Source: Leptasterias polaris
Lineage: Eukaryota > Echinodermata > Asteroidea > Forcipulatida > Asteriidae
Reading direction: 5' to 3'
Assembly (NCBI GenBank): GCA_037783415.1
Contig: JAZGTN010000022.1
Location: 4,650,001-4,714,000, forward strand
DNA length: 64,000 nt
In this document: one piece after another, positions 1 through 10,837 of the stretch
How positions within the stretch are numbered: the first letter of the stretch is position 1
Layout: the number at the start of each line of letters is the position of its first letter
The notes under the pieces: generated by a model
What the model was told of the DNA's origin: nothing
Seen by the model: the letters and a program-made list of their open reading frames with translations, nothing else
Databases searched by the model: none
Translations under genes and position numbers: made by a program

Positions 1-30
1 GTTAGACTGCCACTTGAGGTGAGGGCTACA
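1..30 (-). repeat. 3' piece of a tRNA-derived SINE (family A)
   Basis: The first bases of the window (CCACTTGAGGTGAGGGCTAC) closely match the body of the SINE at 19640-20012 (CCACTCAAGGTGAGGGCTAC). The window therefore probably starts inside a minus-strand copy. Only about 25 bases are alignable, so this is a weak call. Confidence 0.35.
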
Positions 31-500
31 AGGAAAATCTAGAAAAGTTGGGTGGAGAGAAGATATGTGTTCAAATTTCTCATGAACTAGAATAGATTGT
101 AAGATGGTAGAAAACCAAAGGACTCGAAGGGAGGTGCAGCATTACGGAGGGAAAAAGCCAGTGCTGCAGTCGAGTCCCTGTTGTCTGTTGTGTCCGAATC
201 CCTGTTCCAGCACTGGAAAAAGCTAGTGGAATATTTCACAGTACTGGCCTCTGGAACAGAGGTGATGTAGCAAAGCATCTACTTTGAGTAGAGGTGCGCA
301 AAGAAGGGACAAGGGGTGAGAGACCTTCTACGCATATACCATGGAAGTACCTGTTACACATAACAGTTGCTATTAAAAGGGTTTTTGTTGGCAAGTTTCA
401 ACCTCCTAGAGAATTGTTTTTAAATTGTAACATGAGAAAATAGAATTAGCTGTTTCAAACTGCTTACCAACCAAAAGGACCTGTGGTATAAATGCAAAAT
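31..500. other. Unassigned stretch
   Basis: No gene, RNA or repeat structure recognised. A 63-residue minus-strand open frame here has no recognisable features. Confidence 0.4.
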
Positions 501-2608
501 TTAGTTAGTGGCCTGATGTTTCGACCCTAGCAGAGTCTTTCTTGAAGGCTAAATGACAACACAACACACATAAACATGTATACAAGTGGAACAAGAGCAA
601 TAATTAGTTAGTGGCCAAACGTTTCGACCCTAGCAGAGTCTTTCTCGAAGGCTAAATGACAACACAACACACATAAACATGTATACAAGTGGAACAAGAG
701 CAATAATTAGTTAGTGGCCAAACGTTTCGACCCTAGCAGAGTCTTTCTCGAAGGCTAAATGACAACACAACACACATAAACATGTATACAAGTGGAACAA
801 GAGCAATAATTAGTTAGTGGCCAAACGTTTCGACCCTAGCAGAGTCTTTCTCGAAGGCTAAATGACAACACAACACACATAAACATGTATACAAGTGGAA
901 CAAGAGCAATAATTAGTTAGTGGCCAAACGTTTCGACCCTAGCAGAGTCTTTCTCGAAGGCTAAATGACAACACAACACACATAAACATGTATACAAGTG
1001 GAACAAGAGCAATAATTAGTTAGTGGCCAAACGTTTCGACCCTAGCAGAGTCTTTCTCGAAGGCTAAATGACAACACAACACACATAAACATGTATACAA
1101 GTGGAACAAGAGCAATAATTAGTTAGTGGCCAAACGTTTCGACCCTAGCAGAGTCTTTCTCGAAGGCTAAATGACAACACAACACACATAAACATGTATA
1201 CAAGTGGAACAAGAGCAATAATTAGTTAGTGGCCAAACGTTTCGACCCTAGCAGAGTCTTTCTCGAAGGCTAAATGACAACACAACACACATAAACATGT
1301 ATACAAGTGGAACAAGAGCAATAATTAGTTAGTGGCCAAACGTTTCGACCCTAGCAGAGTCTTTCTCGAAGGCTAAATGACAACACAACACACATAAACA
1401 TGTATACAAGTGGAACAAGAGCAATAATTAGTTAGTGGCCAAACGTTTCGACCCTAGCAGAGTCTTTCTCGAAGGCTAAATGACAACACAACACACATAA
1501 ACATGTATACAAGTGGAACAAGAGCAATAATTAGTTAGTGGCCAAACGTTTCGACCCTAGCAGAGTCTTTCTCGAAGGCTAAATGACAACACAACACACA
1601 TAAACATGTATACAAGTGGAACAAGAGCAATAATTAGTTAGTGGCCAAACGTTTCGACCCTAGCAGAGTCTTTCTCGAAGGCTAAATGACAACACAACAC
1701 ACATAAACATGTATACAAGTGGAACAAGAGCAATAATTAGTTAGTGGCCAAACGTTTCGACCCTAGCAGAGTCTTTCTCGAAGGCTAAATGACAACACAA
1801 CACACATAAACATGTATACAAGTGGAACAAGAGCAATAATTAGTTAGTGGCCAAACGTTTCGACCCTAGCAGAGTCTTTCTCGAAGGCTAAATGACAACA
1901 CAACACACATAAACATGTATACAAGTGGAACAAGAGCAATAATTAGTTAGTGGCCAAACGTTTCGACCCTAGCAGAGTCTTTCTCGAAGGCTAAATGACA
2001 ACACAACACACATAAACATGTATACAAGTGGAACAAGAGCAATAATTAGTTAGTGGCCAAACGTTTCGACCCTAGCAGAGTCTTTCTCGAAGGCTAAATG
2101 ACAACACAACACACATAAACATGTATACAAGTGGAACAAGAGCAATAATTAGTTAGTGGCCAAACGTTTCGACCCTAGCAGAGTCTTTCTCGAAGGCTAA
2201 ATGACAACACAACACACATAAACATGTATACAAGTGGAACAAGAGCAATAATTAGTTAGTGGCCAAACGTTTCGACCCTAGCAGAGTCTTTCTCGAAGGC
2301 TAAATGACAACACAACACACATAAACATGTATACAAGTGGAACAAGAGCAATAATTAGTTAGTGGCCAAACGTTTCGACCCTAGCAGAGTCTTTCTCGAA
2401 GGCTAAATGACAACACAACACACATAAACATGTATACAAGTGGAACTGGCCAAACGTTTCGACCCTAGCAGAGTCTTTCTCGAAGGCTAAATGACAACAC
2501 AACACACATAAACATGTATACAAGTGGAACAAGAGCAATAATTAGTTAGTGGCCTGACGTTTCGACCCTAGCAGAGTCTTTCTCGAAGGCTAAATGACAA
2601 CACAACAT
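501..2608. repeat. 103-bp tandem satellite, about 20.4 copies
   Basis: A unit starting TTAGTTAGTGGCC recurs every 103 bases from 501 (604, 707, 810 and so on). Internal copies look identical by eye, which implies recent amplification or gene conversion. The two edge copies differ: the first (501) and last (2542) read GCCTGATG/GCCTGACG where core copies read GCCAAACG. The copy starting near 2355 is followed by a 19-bp deletion (junction at 2446/2447), and the array breaks off at about 2608. Each unit contains an imperfect inverted motif, GACCC-TAGCA-GAGTC. Part of the unit also occurs alone at 26878-26918. Confidence 0.95.
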
Positions 2609-2997
2609 TTTAAAATTGTAACATGGCGTGAAATGTAGCCTTATTACAAGACTGACATTAAAGGCTTGGTTTCAATTTCGTAAACCCTATAAGCAGAATG
2701 TTTCTCTTCACAATGTGACCCTTAAATCCATTGAATTTACCCTGTGTCAATTTGCATTTTCTTTATTTGAAAGGATGGGATTCCAACCACGTCGTTGTGA
2801 TCCGTAACCGATGAAGCAGAGTTAACCATGACAACAGTAACTATGAACAACCAAAGCAAGTATATCGGACAGTACAACGTCAAACACATTCTGTGCCTGA
2901 AGTCTGTACAGATTAACTGCTGTATAACTCCATATCATAAACACTTAGTGTATTGAATACTGTGTGTGGCCATTTACGAAACCAGAGGGCGCTATTC
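2609..2997. other. Unassigned stretch
   Basis: Single-copy-looking sequence between the satellite and the 303-bp duplication. No feature recognised. Confidence 0.4.
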
Positions 2998-3598
2998 ATT
3001 TTTTTTTTACGCTTAAGATTCAGTACTCATATATTTATCCAAGAGCCAGAGTGGTTTTTAACTAGCTTTACAGGTAACTGTATAAAGTCATTCCTTTTTC
3101 AGTGATATTTTGTATTAAATTAACTCAATTGAAAACGTTAGTGATTGGTTCTAAGATCAACTGTAGGTATTCATTCAGCTGGGATGAGCTGATGAGCAGA
3201 TGAGCTGTGTTCAGGATGTAGTGATGTGTGATGGAACTAATAATAAATTGTACTTCAGTGATTGGCAAAATGCAACAATATTAAAATTGCGATCAAGCAT
3301 ATTTTTTTTTTACGCTTAAGATTCAGTACTCATATATTTATCCAAGAGCCAGAGTGGTTTTTAACTAGCTTTACAGGTAACTGTATAAAGTCATTCCTTT
3401 TTCGGTGATATTTTGTATTAAATTAACTCAATTGAAAACGTTAGTGATTGGTTCTAAGATCAACTGTAGGTATTCATTCAGCTGGGATGAGCTGATGAGC
3501 AGATGAGCTGTGTTCAGGATGTAGTGATGTGTGATGGAACTAATTGTACTTCAGTGATTGGCAAAATGCAACAATATTAAAATTGCGATCAAGCTTCT
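2998..3598. repeat. Tandem duplication of a ~303-bp unit
   Basis: The segment starting with a T-tract and TACGCTTAAGATTCAG at about 3001 is repeated at about 3301 with an offset of 303 bases. The copies differ by a few substitutions and by loss of AATAATAA-type sequence in the second copy. Both end GCGATCAAGC followed by another T-tract, so the T-tracts may mark the recombination joints. Confidence 0.9.
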
Positions 3599-3891
3599 TT
3601 TTTTTTTAGTACAAGGCAAAGAATTACAAAATTATTTCCAACAACTTTACCCCCCAAACTACTGATATAGTTCAAATCTATCATAAACTGGAAAAAGTGA
3701 CCGGGGGTTAGTAGGCCAGGGGGAATGGTCCAATGAGCATGAGTATCTGTCAGCCCATCCCAACACCTTTGGTCAAGGTCTTGAGACAGGCTTTAGAGAA
3801 GTTGGAGATTTTCAGACACTTGGTGGCAGCAGACATACTCAGTTATTTTTCAATAGAGTTAGCTGATAAGTCTGCAGTCTCTGCTGCTACC
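3599..3891. other. Unassigned stretch
   Basis: No gene or repeat recognised. Confidence 0.35.
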
Positions 3892-4042
3892 TAGGGCCTT
3901 TTTCAAACCTTGGCTCCAGCTCTGGCTAGGGCACCATGAACAGTTTTGAAGCAGTATATATTTGGCACAAACAGCATAGAGCCAGAGCCTGAGCCAGAAC
4001 AAGAGCCGGAGCCTAAGCCAAGGTTTTGATAAAAGCCCCTAA
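3892..4042. mobile_element. Foldback MITE, GGCTCCGGCT-rich
   Basis: The left end (TAGGGCCTTTTTCAAACC then TTGGCTCCAGCTCTGGCT) pairs imperfectly over about 36 bases with the right end (AGCCGGAGCCTAAGCCAAGG then TTTTGATAAAAGCCCCTA). The whole 150-bp sequence can fold into a hairpin, and there is no coding capacity. A short non-autonomous DNA transposon is the simplest reading; target duplication is unclear. Confidence 0.65.
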
Positions 4043-4439
4043 TGCCACCAAAGTCTACCTTTCCACGACTACTGATGTTCTATTCACCACCACGTCACTG
4101 GTATCACAAAGTTGCTTTGTTTAAATTACATAGTGTTTTCACGATATTTAAAAGTTTGTTGCTATCAATAACGAATTGTAACTTATATTAAGGCTGGTTG
4201 CTGCTGCTACGGCTACGGCTGGTTCACTACTTCAACGTGCATTGAAGCATAGAATACCCTCAGCAACAGCTTCAGCCACTGCCTCCATTTGGGACAAGGA
4301 TTAAGTCTCAAAAATCTGATCCCTGATACTAGTACAAATGAATTTGCTAACATGATGTATATTAACTATATGACTGTATTCTTGTACTAATTACACCCTT
4401 ATGTTCTGACGCCCCTATGTTCCGACACCTCTATCAGCC
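4043..4439. other. Unassigned stretch with a CTACGGCT-rich remnant
   Basis: Bases 4195-4300 carry CTGCTACGGCTACGGCT-type sequence resembling the ends of other foldback elements in this window (14807, 35845). No clean inverted ends can be drawn. Confidence 0.3.
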
Positions 4440-4830
4440 TAATAATGATAATAGTGGCTTCTTATACAGCGCTCATATGGGTCACTCAGTCACGATCAAG
4501 CCGCTTAAACATTTAGTATTTTCCTGCAATGTTTGTGGAGTATGAGACATATTCCTTTCTATAGTACCATGTAATGGTTTACCAGAGGCTTTGGCACAAT
4601 ATGCAGCCAATCAAACCAGGAACACCAGGGTGAATTCCTTCTCTTTACGATAAGTGCACTGGGTTCTTGTACGTGCATTACACAGCGCACTGGACCAACG
4701 GCTTTACGTCCCATCCGAAGGACATAGCAATAATGGTTAAGTGTCTTGCTGAAGGACACAAGTGTCACCACCGAGACTTGAACCCACTCTCTGCTGAACT
4801 GGAACACCAAAGAGTCCGGCGCTCTTATCC
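4440..4830 (-). repeat. tRNA-derived SINE, family A, near full length
   Basis: On the minus strand a degraded tRNA-like head lies near 4830-4765 with a B-box-like GTGGGTTCAAGTCTC. It is followed by a body containing AGCAAGACACTTAACCAT and TGGGACGTAAAGCCG. The element ends in ATGAGCGCTGTATAAG and an ATTATCATTATT tail (4440-4475). The same head and body recur at 19640-20012, 42025-42175 and 62425-62500. Pol III-type retroposon, not a gene; open frames across it are incidental. Confidence 0.75.
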
Positions 4831-4835
4831 TAAAA

Positions 4836-4885
4836 GCCCCAACTCCAACTCCAACCCCAACCCTAAACCCTAATCCTAACCCTTG
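4836..4885. repeat. Short CCCTAA-like tract
   Basis: Runs of CCCCAACTCCAACTCCAACC grading into AACCCTAAACCCTAATCC, the complement of the TTAGGG-like motif in the 9925-10800 array. It lies next to the SINE head at 4830. Confidence 0.6.
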
Positions 4886-5639
4886 TGTATAAATTATATT
4901 AAAAAAATTCTTGGAACATAGGGTTGTCAGAACAAAGGGTTGTGTTGGAATGCGGAGCAGTCACCCTTGTACTAGCATCTTATTCATCAGTACTTGTCAA
5001 TCACAGCTAGCATTAATCTTTAGTTGGTTTTGATAGACAAAGTTTTCTTAATTACTTAGTTGTTTGTATGAAGAGTTTGTGTGGTGATATTAACTCCTAT
5101 TGAGTTAGCTTATTTATTTGCTGATATGATTTTTTTATTTTTTATAGACGTGTGGCATGCAATATCGCTAAGTCTTGCCTTGTGGTTGAAAACTACGACT
5201 TGACACAAATTATATATGGGTTTTTTATTTTTGCTTAGTGCAGTCAGAGTGTTTTTTCTTCTTGGTTTATCAATATCAATAAATAAAATTACAAAACTTT
5301 TACAGGATAATGGCATGGCACTACTATGAATAATAGTTCATGCAGGTATTTTGGTTAGAAATCACTTTTTACTGAATTTTCAAATCTGTCAAATCTGCCT
5401 AAATTAGTCTTGGTGCAGGACGTTATTGTGTGGTTTCAGGTAAGTGTACATACATGTACATGTAAATGAATTGCGCACGTAGGTGGTTTCGTCACGAGAA
5501 ACGGCTTGCATCAAGACTAGGCTCGAGTCTGACTGATTGAGCGCCACAATGCCAAACATACCATGTTTAGAATGGGAAACAGCCAAACAATCCCATTAGA
5601 GTCTCATTTCTTGTGCTGAATACCATAGGAATCAGAAAA
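4886..5639. other. Unassigned stretch
   Basis: AT-rich, with only short open frames. No feature recognised. Confidence 0.4.
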
Positions 5640-5776
5640 CAGGCCCTGATTTCATGGCACTGCCTACTGTGGAATTATTCACTTTACGCCGTGCCACGAC
5701 CCATTGAAGTGTGAGCTTTACAGGACACTGTAAGCAGATAATTCTTTAGTACGCAAAGCCATGAAATTGGGCCCTG
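5640..5776. mobile_element. MITE with CAGGGCCC-type inverted ends
   Basis: Left end CAGGCCCTGATTTCATGGC and right end GCCATGAAATTGGGCCCTG are inverted copies with about three mismatches, enclosing 137 bases. No coding capacity. Similar hairpins are, from memory, common in sea star sequence. Confidence 0.7.
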
Positions 5777-5904
5777 TGTTTTTCTGAAAGATTTAGTTGG
5801 CTTGCTATATGATGGCATTCATTCTCAAGAAAAAAAACCTCATCTTCTGAAGTCTTGAAGAATCAAGATTCCTTATTTTATGTAACCACTGTGACAATTG
5901 AATA

Positions 5905-6046
5905 GAGCTTATTCATTGAGCTCATCTGGCCGCCATCTTGGTGGTGAAACACTTAGGATCAGCCAATGAGCTACCTTCTGTTTTCCTGTAGCTGAGGGCG
6001 CTTTACTCAGGTGATGTCATGTACATAGGGTCTATACTATTCAGGA
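5905..6046. mobile_element. Degraded copy of the GACCTTATGCAT MITE
   Basis: GGCCGCCATCTTGGTGGT, CCAATGAGCTACCTTCTGTT and GAGGGCGCTTTACTCAGGTG, with a terminal ATAGGGTCTA, align with the clean copies at 26049-26217 and 40861-41029 but with many differences. This is an old insertion of the same family. Confidence 0.55.
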
Positions 6047-7919
6047 TTTCTCTATGGATGTGCCTCATTTCAGATCAGCCACAATCCATCCTCAGTCTAT
6101 GGTAATTTACCACCATAATGTTTGGAGTCTGAGATTTGTTTGGTCCAATGTAAAGATTTTTTTCCAACCAGTAACAAGTCCATAAAATTCAAGCAGAGTT
6201 TTCCAATTATTGTGTATTAATTTGATAATTTTTTGTTTATAAATGTGTGGCACTTTGATAAGATTCCAAGTTCTTAAGTTAAAATTGTTCAGTTAAACTT
6301 TTGTTAATACAAGCAGGGTTAGTAAGTGCTTAATATTAATTATTGTGGTTTTTTTTATGAAGTTTGTTTTTTATGTATTGTATGTGTCCTCATTGAGGTC
6401 AAAGCATTATATTTAGCTAACCTAAATATCTGATGTCACACTTTAAGGCTCATGAATATTGCCAGATACCGGCCTGTAGAACCTGGCAGTTACCTGCCAG
6501 ATGTACCTTTGACCTTGCATACCATATAATTCTGGTGTGATCTGTCTGGAAGTTGCATGCATGTCTATCCAATGAAATCAATGAGTTTGTAAGACCAGAG
6601 CCTGTCTTTATCCTAATATGGATAAAGATGTCTGTCTTTAAGACAGGGGACCAGACTAAAACATTTCAAGCTAATTGTGTCTTGTTTTTGGTTTGTGTTC
6701 CTGCTACAAGAATGACCTTATATCTGTAGATTCTAAAGTTTGAACAAAAGTGTTGCTTGAATTGTGCATTATGGACTTTAATATTGTTTTATACGTTAGT
6801 ACACTACTCGCATTTAATTTTCTTTTGGTTGCAGTGGAGTCTATATTTACACAACTCATACTTATGAAATAGTTTAAGTATATCTAGTTTGTATATACAA
6901 CGAAAATGAGGTGATAAGTTTAATGCAAAAGTTCATTGATTGGAAAGAACAGTTATGAGTATTGGGAGCAACCATTTAAATCAATTATTCATAAACAAGT
7001 CAAGATGATGACATGTTAGTTCAATTCAAAGGAATAGTAGTATTCCTTGAGGAAATCTTCACCCACCACGGCCACCCACATAACACCCACCACGGCCACC
7101 CACATAACACCCACCACAGGAATCACAAAGCTGAATACCCAAATGGGTTTTGGAATTGATGTATTGAACAGTAGCATTAGGGGTGGGTATAATGGGCACC
7201 CCAGCCCCTTATTTCCGCCGATTGAAAAACATAATTGAACGGCAAATAAATAAAGTTTATAATTTTTTTAATGGTAGAAAATAATTTGTAAAGCGTTTAT
7301 GAAATGGTCTAAATTGCACCAGAGAGCATCCAGTGTTGAAACATTTTCCCGGGCCCTATTGCTCTCGATTAAAAAAAATTGTGGTTTTTAATGTCATAAA
7401 AGATGTTCTACAAAATGTTTTCAACACATTTTTTAAATCAAAATCAAAGAACACTTGGTGAGAAATGTTGCTGTTTTTCCATGCTAACATTCACAAAAGC
7501 ATTAAGTGTTATATAATGAGGTATATTTGTATAAATTTGGTTGTTTATAACCTGATAACATGGATCATGGTGTACAGAAATGCAACAACAAATAAGTTAT
7601 TTAATTAAATTGTAAATAGTCAACCAACAAGTGTAATTAAGCAAATTTTATATTAAATAGTTGAAATTTATAAGAATATCAGTTGTGAGTGTTTGCAGTT
7701 GATGCATTACGAAGAGGATTGTGAAGTAGAAAACAACGGGCACATTATTCAAGACTGCTCTTCTAAACATCATTTCAGAGAAATCATATGTTAACATACT
7801 GAAATCAAATATGATGTAATCATTGTAACGAGGATGAATAATATTAATTAGTTTTTGTAGTCACCGATACGTAATCAGCAGTGTACACTCAGTCTTTCAT
7901 CCCTAGTGATAAAAGTCCA
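6047..7919. other. Unassigned AT-rich stretch
   Basis: Nothing recognised apart from a two-copy 24-bp tandem repeat (CACCACGGCCACCCACATAA) at about 7061-7116, which accounts for the proline/threonine-rich short open frame there. Confidence 0.4.
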
Positions 7920-8007
7920 TAAGCTACTTGGGTTGGATGGGAACCCACAACACGTCGCTGAACGACAGATTTGAGCGCTATACAAGAAACCACTATTTTT
8001 AGTAGTA
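7920..8007 (+). repeat. SINE 3' fragment
   Basis: TTTGAGCGCTATACAAGAAA followed by CCACTATTTTTAGTAGTA matches the 3' tail of the SINE at 4440-4475 (in complement there). The TTAA-flanked MITE at 8012 is inserted in its tail. Confidence 0.5.
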
Positions 8008-8011
8008 TTAA

Positions 8012-8387
8012 AGGCACTGGACACGTTTGGTAATTACTCAAAATATATAGTAGCATAAAAACTTACTTGGTAACGAGCAACGGAGAGCTGTTGATAGTAT
8101 AAAACATTGTGAGAAACGACTCCCTCTGAAGTAACGTTGTTTTTGAGAAAGAGGTAATTTCTCACTAAAACATTTGAATCTGAAAAAGACTTCAGGCCTG
8201 AAGCCTTTTTTCAGGCATCTGAAAGTACACAAATTTGTGCAACATGAGTGTTTTTTCTTTCATTATTTTCTTGCAACTTCGATGACCAATTGAGCCCAAA
8301 TTTTCACAGGTTTGTTACTTTATGAATATGTTGGGATACACCAAGTGAGAATACTGGTCTTTGACAATTACCAAACGTACAGTGCCT
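8012..8387. mobile_element. TTAA-flanked MITE, AGGCACTG ends (copy 1)
   Basis: The 376-bp element starts AGGCACTGGACACGTTTGGT and ends ACCAAACGTACAGTGCCT, an inverted pair of about 25 bases. It is flanked by TTAA at 8008-8011 and TTGA, a one-base decayed duplicate, at 8388-8391. The copy at 33069-33436 is in the opposite orientation with intact TTAA on both sides. TTAA target sites are used by piggyBac and Kolobok transposons. The AGG start, shared with the THAP-bearing element at 48534, favours Kolobok. No coding capacity. Confidence 0.85.
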
Positions 8388-8454
8388 TTGACACCTGCTT
8401 TCTAGAGTAGGTACCTACACAATTACAAGATTTAAACTGTCCTCTCGTCCCTGG

Positions 8455-8630
8455 CCATTCTCAGTAGTCTAGCTGCTTAGACAACCGCTCTAGAATATAG
8501 GGTTCACGGGTTCGAATCCTACTCAAGTAGCCTTTGGTTTTTAGTTTCCACAGGACTCCAGGAAAGCATCGAGAGTACAGTGCTTATAACACATCGGTCG
8601 TGCAAGCTTAAAACAATTAAAACAACAAAT
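8455..8630 (+). repeat. tRNA-derived SINE, family B
   Basis: Degraded tRNA-like head TAGTCTAGCTGCTTAGACA with B box CGGGTTCGAATCCTACTC, then a short body (TTTCCACAGGACTCCAGGAA, ACAGTGCTTATAACACATCG) ending in AAAACAATTAAAACAAC. The same body follows the tRNA-like head at 24428. Confidence 0.75.
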
Positions 8631-8742
8631 AATTAACCAGATGTGGGTAATTGTTTTCAGTTACAGGTTCATATAAATAACGTCAAGTATCTAAGGTAGT
8701 TGTTTAATTTCTTTGATACGGTTTGGAATATCACAAGTGCAT

Positions 8743-8910
8743 CAATACACCGATCCATTAAGCCACGCCCATTTCTCATTGACCAATCACAACCGCGAAA
8801 TCTGATCACCATTTGAGCCGTTTGGTGATCTTTGCACTAATGGTGATCGGGTTTCGCGGCTGTGATTGGTCAACTCGTAAGGAGGCGGGGCTTAATGGAT
8901 CGATCTATTG
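8743..8910. mobile_element. Foldback MITE, CGATCCATTAAGCC ends
   Basis: Near-palindromic over its whole length. CAATACACCGATCCATTAAG and the following ~45 bases (including GACCAATCACAACCGCGAAA) pair with the complement at 8836-8905 (TTTCGCGGCTGTGATTGGTC, CTTAATGGATCG). Transcripts would form a ~65-bp stem. Non-autonomous DNA transposon. Confidence 0.8.
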
Positions 8911-9924
8911 TGCTCGCTGTGTGGCATGGTGCTACGCTAACCCTCCCCCCATTCTATTGTGTCCTCATTGTTTTATGGGAATCTCTTAAATCTCTCTCGC
9001 TCTCTCTTTTTTTTTGGGGGGGGGTTGGTTTCTGTACAAGAGGAAAAGAGTGTGTTAAAGTATGGGAAGATTGGTGGGCCACCCTCTGCCACATATCGAC
9101 CATGTTATACAATTTACAACTAGACACATTGTTGCAAACAATTTTGTAAAGGTTATTTCTGAGATTTAAGCATTTTATAAAACACTTCTGCAAAACATCT
9201 AGCCTTTTTATTTGTAATAATTGCCGTCATTTCTTATTTCCCAATTTGATACGGTGCAAATCTCAAAGTCTGACAGTAAGAAGTTCAGAAGACAGAACTA
9301 TAGCTTGGCCTAAATTTCCAAAAGCTGTTCAGCATATAACTTTACTAAGCATTTTAATACGACGATCTTACTGAGTAGAAACTAGCTGATATAGGTCAAG
9401 TGTCATATGTTGTTCGGCTGGTTTCAGCTAATTTCTGCTTTGTGGAGAAATGTGATGGTAAGCACTTGTTACCTTCTTAGCATCTCTACAAAATTCAAAT
9501 TAGTGAGGTAGATTTAAAAGCATTTAGGGCCACAAATTGCATTTCATATCAATAATTATGCCTTTAATTTGTATTAGGTGTCATAACATGTAAATGCACT
9601 TGATTGTAAATAACCCGTCCATAAGAAAGCGTTTGCAATAAGGGTAAAAACAATTCTTAACTGGAAACAAAATTATATTAAAATGTCAAAAGGACATTAT
9701 GCATTGCTGATTTTGCAGTGTTGCTTCAGAATGAACGTGACTGGTATCCTTTAATTTATTGTCTTTCCTTCCAAGTTTATGTAATTTAACATTTATTAAA
9801 TTGACATCTATTAAGTTTATGTTTGTTATCAACATTTAAAAGCAATGCACACATATGTGTGCATTGTTTGTATCAGATCTCGTGTTTTTTAAAAAGCATT
9901 TTAAGGGTTACCATCAGCATTATG
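8911..9924. other. Unassigned stretch
   Basis: AT-rich, no gene recognised. A polyT-G8 run at 9005-9027 inflates short overlapping open frames. Confidence 0.4.
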
Positions 9925-10800
9925 GTTGAGGTTAGGTTTTTGGGGTTGGGGTCGGGGCTAGGATTGAAGCCAGTGTTAGGGTTAGGTTTGGGGTTGGGTT
10001 TTGGTTGGGGTTAGGGTTGGGGTTGGTGTAAGGGAAGGGAGTTGGGGTTGGTGTAAGGGAAAGGAGTTGGGGTTAGCGTCGGGGTTAGGGTTGAAGCCAG
10101 GGTCAGGGTTAGGTTTAGGGTTGGGTTTTGGTTGGGGTTGGTGTAAGGGCAGGGGGTTGGGGTTAGCGTCGGGGTTAGGGTTGAAGCCAGGGTCAGGGTT
10201 AGGTTTAGGGTTGGGTTTTGGTTGGGGTTGGTGTAAGGGCAGGGGGTTGGGGTTAGCGTCGGGGTTAGGGTTGAAGCCAGGGTTAGGGTTAGGTTTAGGG
10301 TTGGGTTTTGGTTGGGGTTGGTGTAAGGGCAGGGGGTTGGGGTTAGCGTCGGGGTTAGGGTTGAAGCCAGGGTCAGGGTTAGGTTTAGGGTTGGGTTTTG
10401 GTTGGGGTTGGTGTAAGGGCAGGGGGTTGGGGTTAGCGTCGGGGTTAGGGTTGAAGCCAGGGTTAGGGTTAGGTTTAGGGTTGGGTTTTGGTTGGGGTTG
10501 GTGTAAGGGCAGGGGGTTGGGGTTAGCGTCGGGGTTATGGTTGAAGCCAGGGTCAGGGTTAGGGTTAGGGTTGGGGTGAGGTTTTGGTTGGGGTTAGGGT
10601 TGTTGGGGTTAGGGTTAGGGTTAGGGTTAGGGTTGGGTTTTGGTTGGGGTGAGGTTTAGGGTTGGGGTTGGTGTTTAATAGGGCTTGCGATTAGGGTTGG
10701 GTTTGGGGTTAGGGTTTTGGTTGGGGTTGGTGTAAGGGCAGGGAGTTGGGGTTAGCGTCGGGGCTAGGATTGAAGCCAGTGTTAGGGTTTGGGTTGGGTT
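9925..10800. repeat. TTAGGG-like 90-bp minisatellite
   Basis: G/T-rich sequence built from GGGTTAGGGTT, GGGTTTTGG and GGTGTAAGGG. The block GTGTAAGGGCAGGGGGTTGG recurs at 10141, 10231, 10321, 10411 and 10501, a 90-bp period. Within each unit one site alternates C/T (GGTCAGGG, GGTTAGGG, GGTCAGGG and so on), so the true repeat is 180 bp. A pure (GGGTTA)n run occurs at about 10600-10640. Because 90 is a multiple of three, a 192-residue frame stays open across the array; it is a by-product, not a gene. Interstitial telomere-like array. Confidence 0.9.
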
Positions 10801-10837
10801 AGCGTTTGCGTTTTTGTCTTGTATTTTAGTCAATATC

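Noticed and set aside
501..2608. Hammerhead ribozyme in the 103-bp satellite
   Set aside because: The complement contains GGGTCGAAAC after a short stem, reminiscent of a hammerhead GAAA side. The essential CUGANGA core is absent on either strand of the core units.
501..2608. CRISPR array
   Set aside because: Direct repeats are contiguous with no unique spacers, no cas genes, and the sequence is animal-like.
3180..3510. Hammerhead-like CTGATGAG
   Set aside because: CTGATGAG occurs in both 303-bp copies but no GAAA partner with a pairing stem follows.
10001..10579. 192-residue Gly/Leu-rich open frame
   Set aside because: It follows the 90-bp (30-codon) minisatellite exactly; no start context, splice sites or domain. 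Tandem repetition with a period divisible by three explains it.
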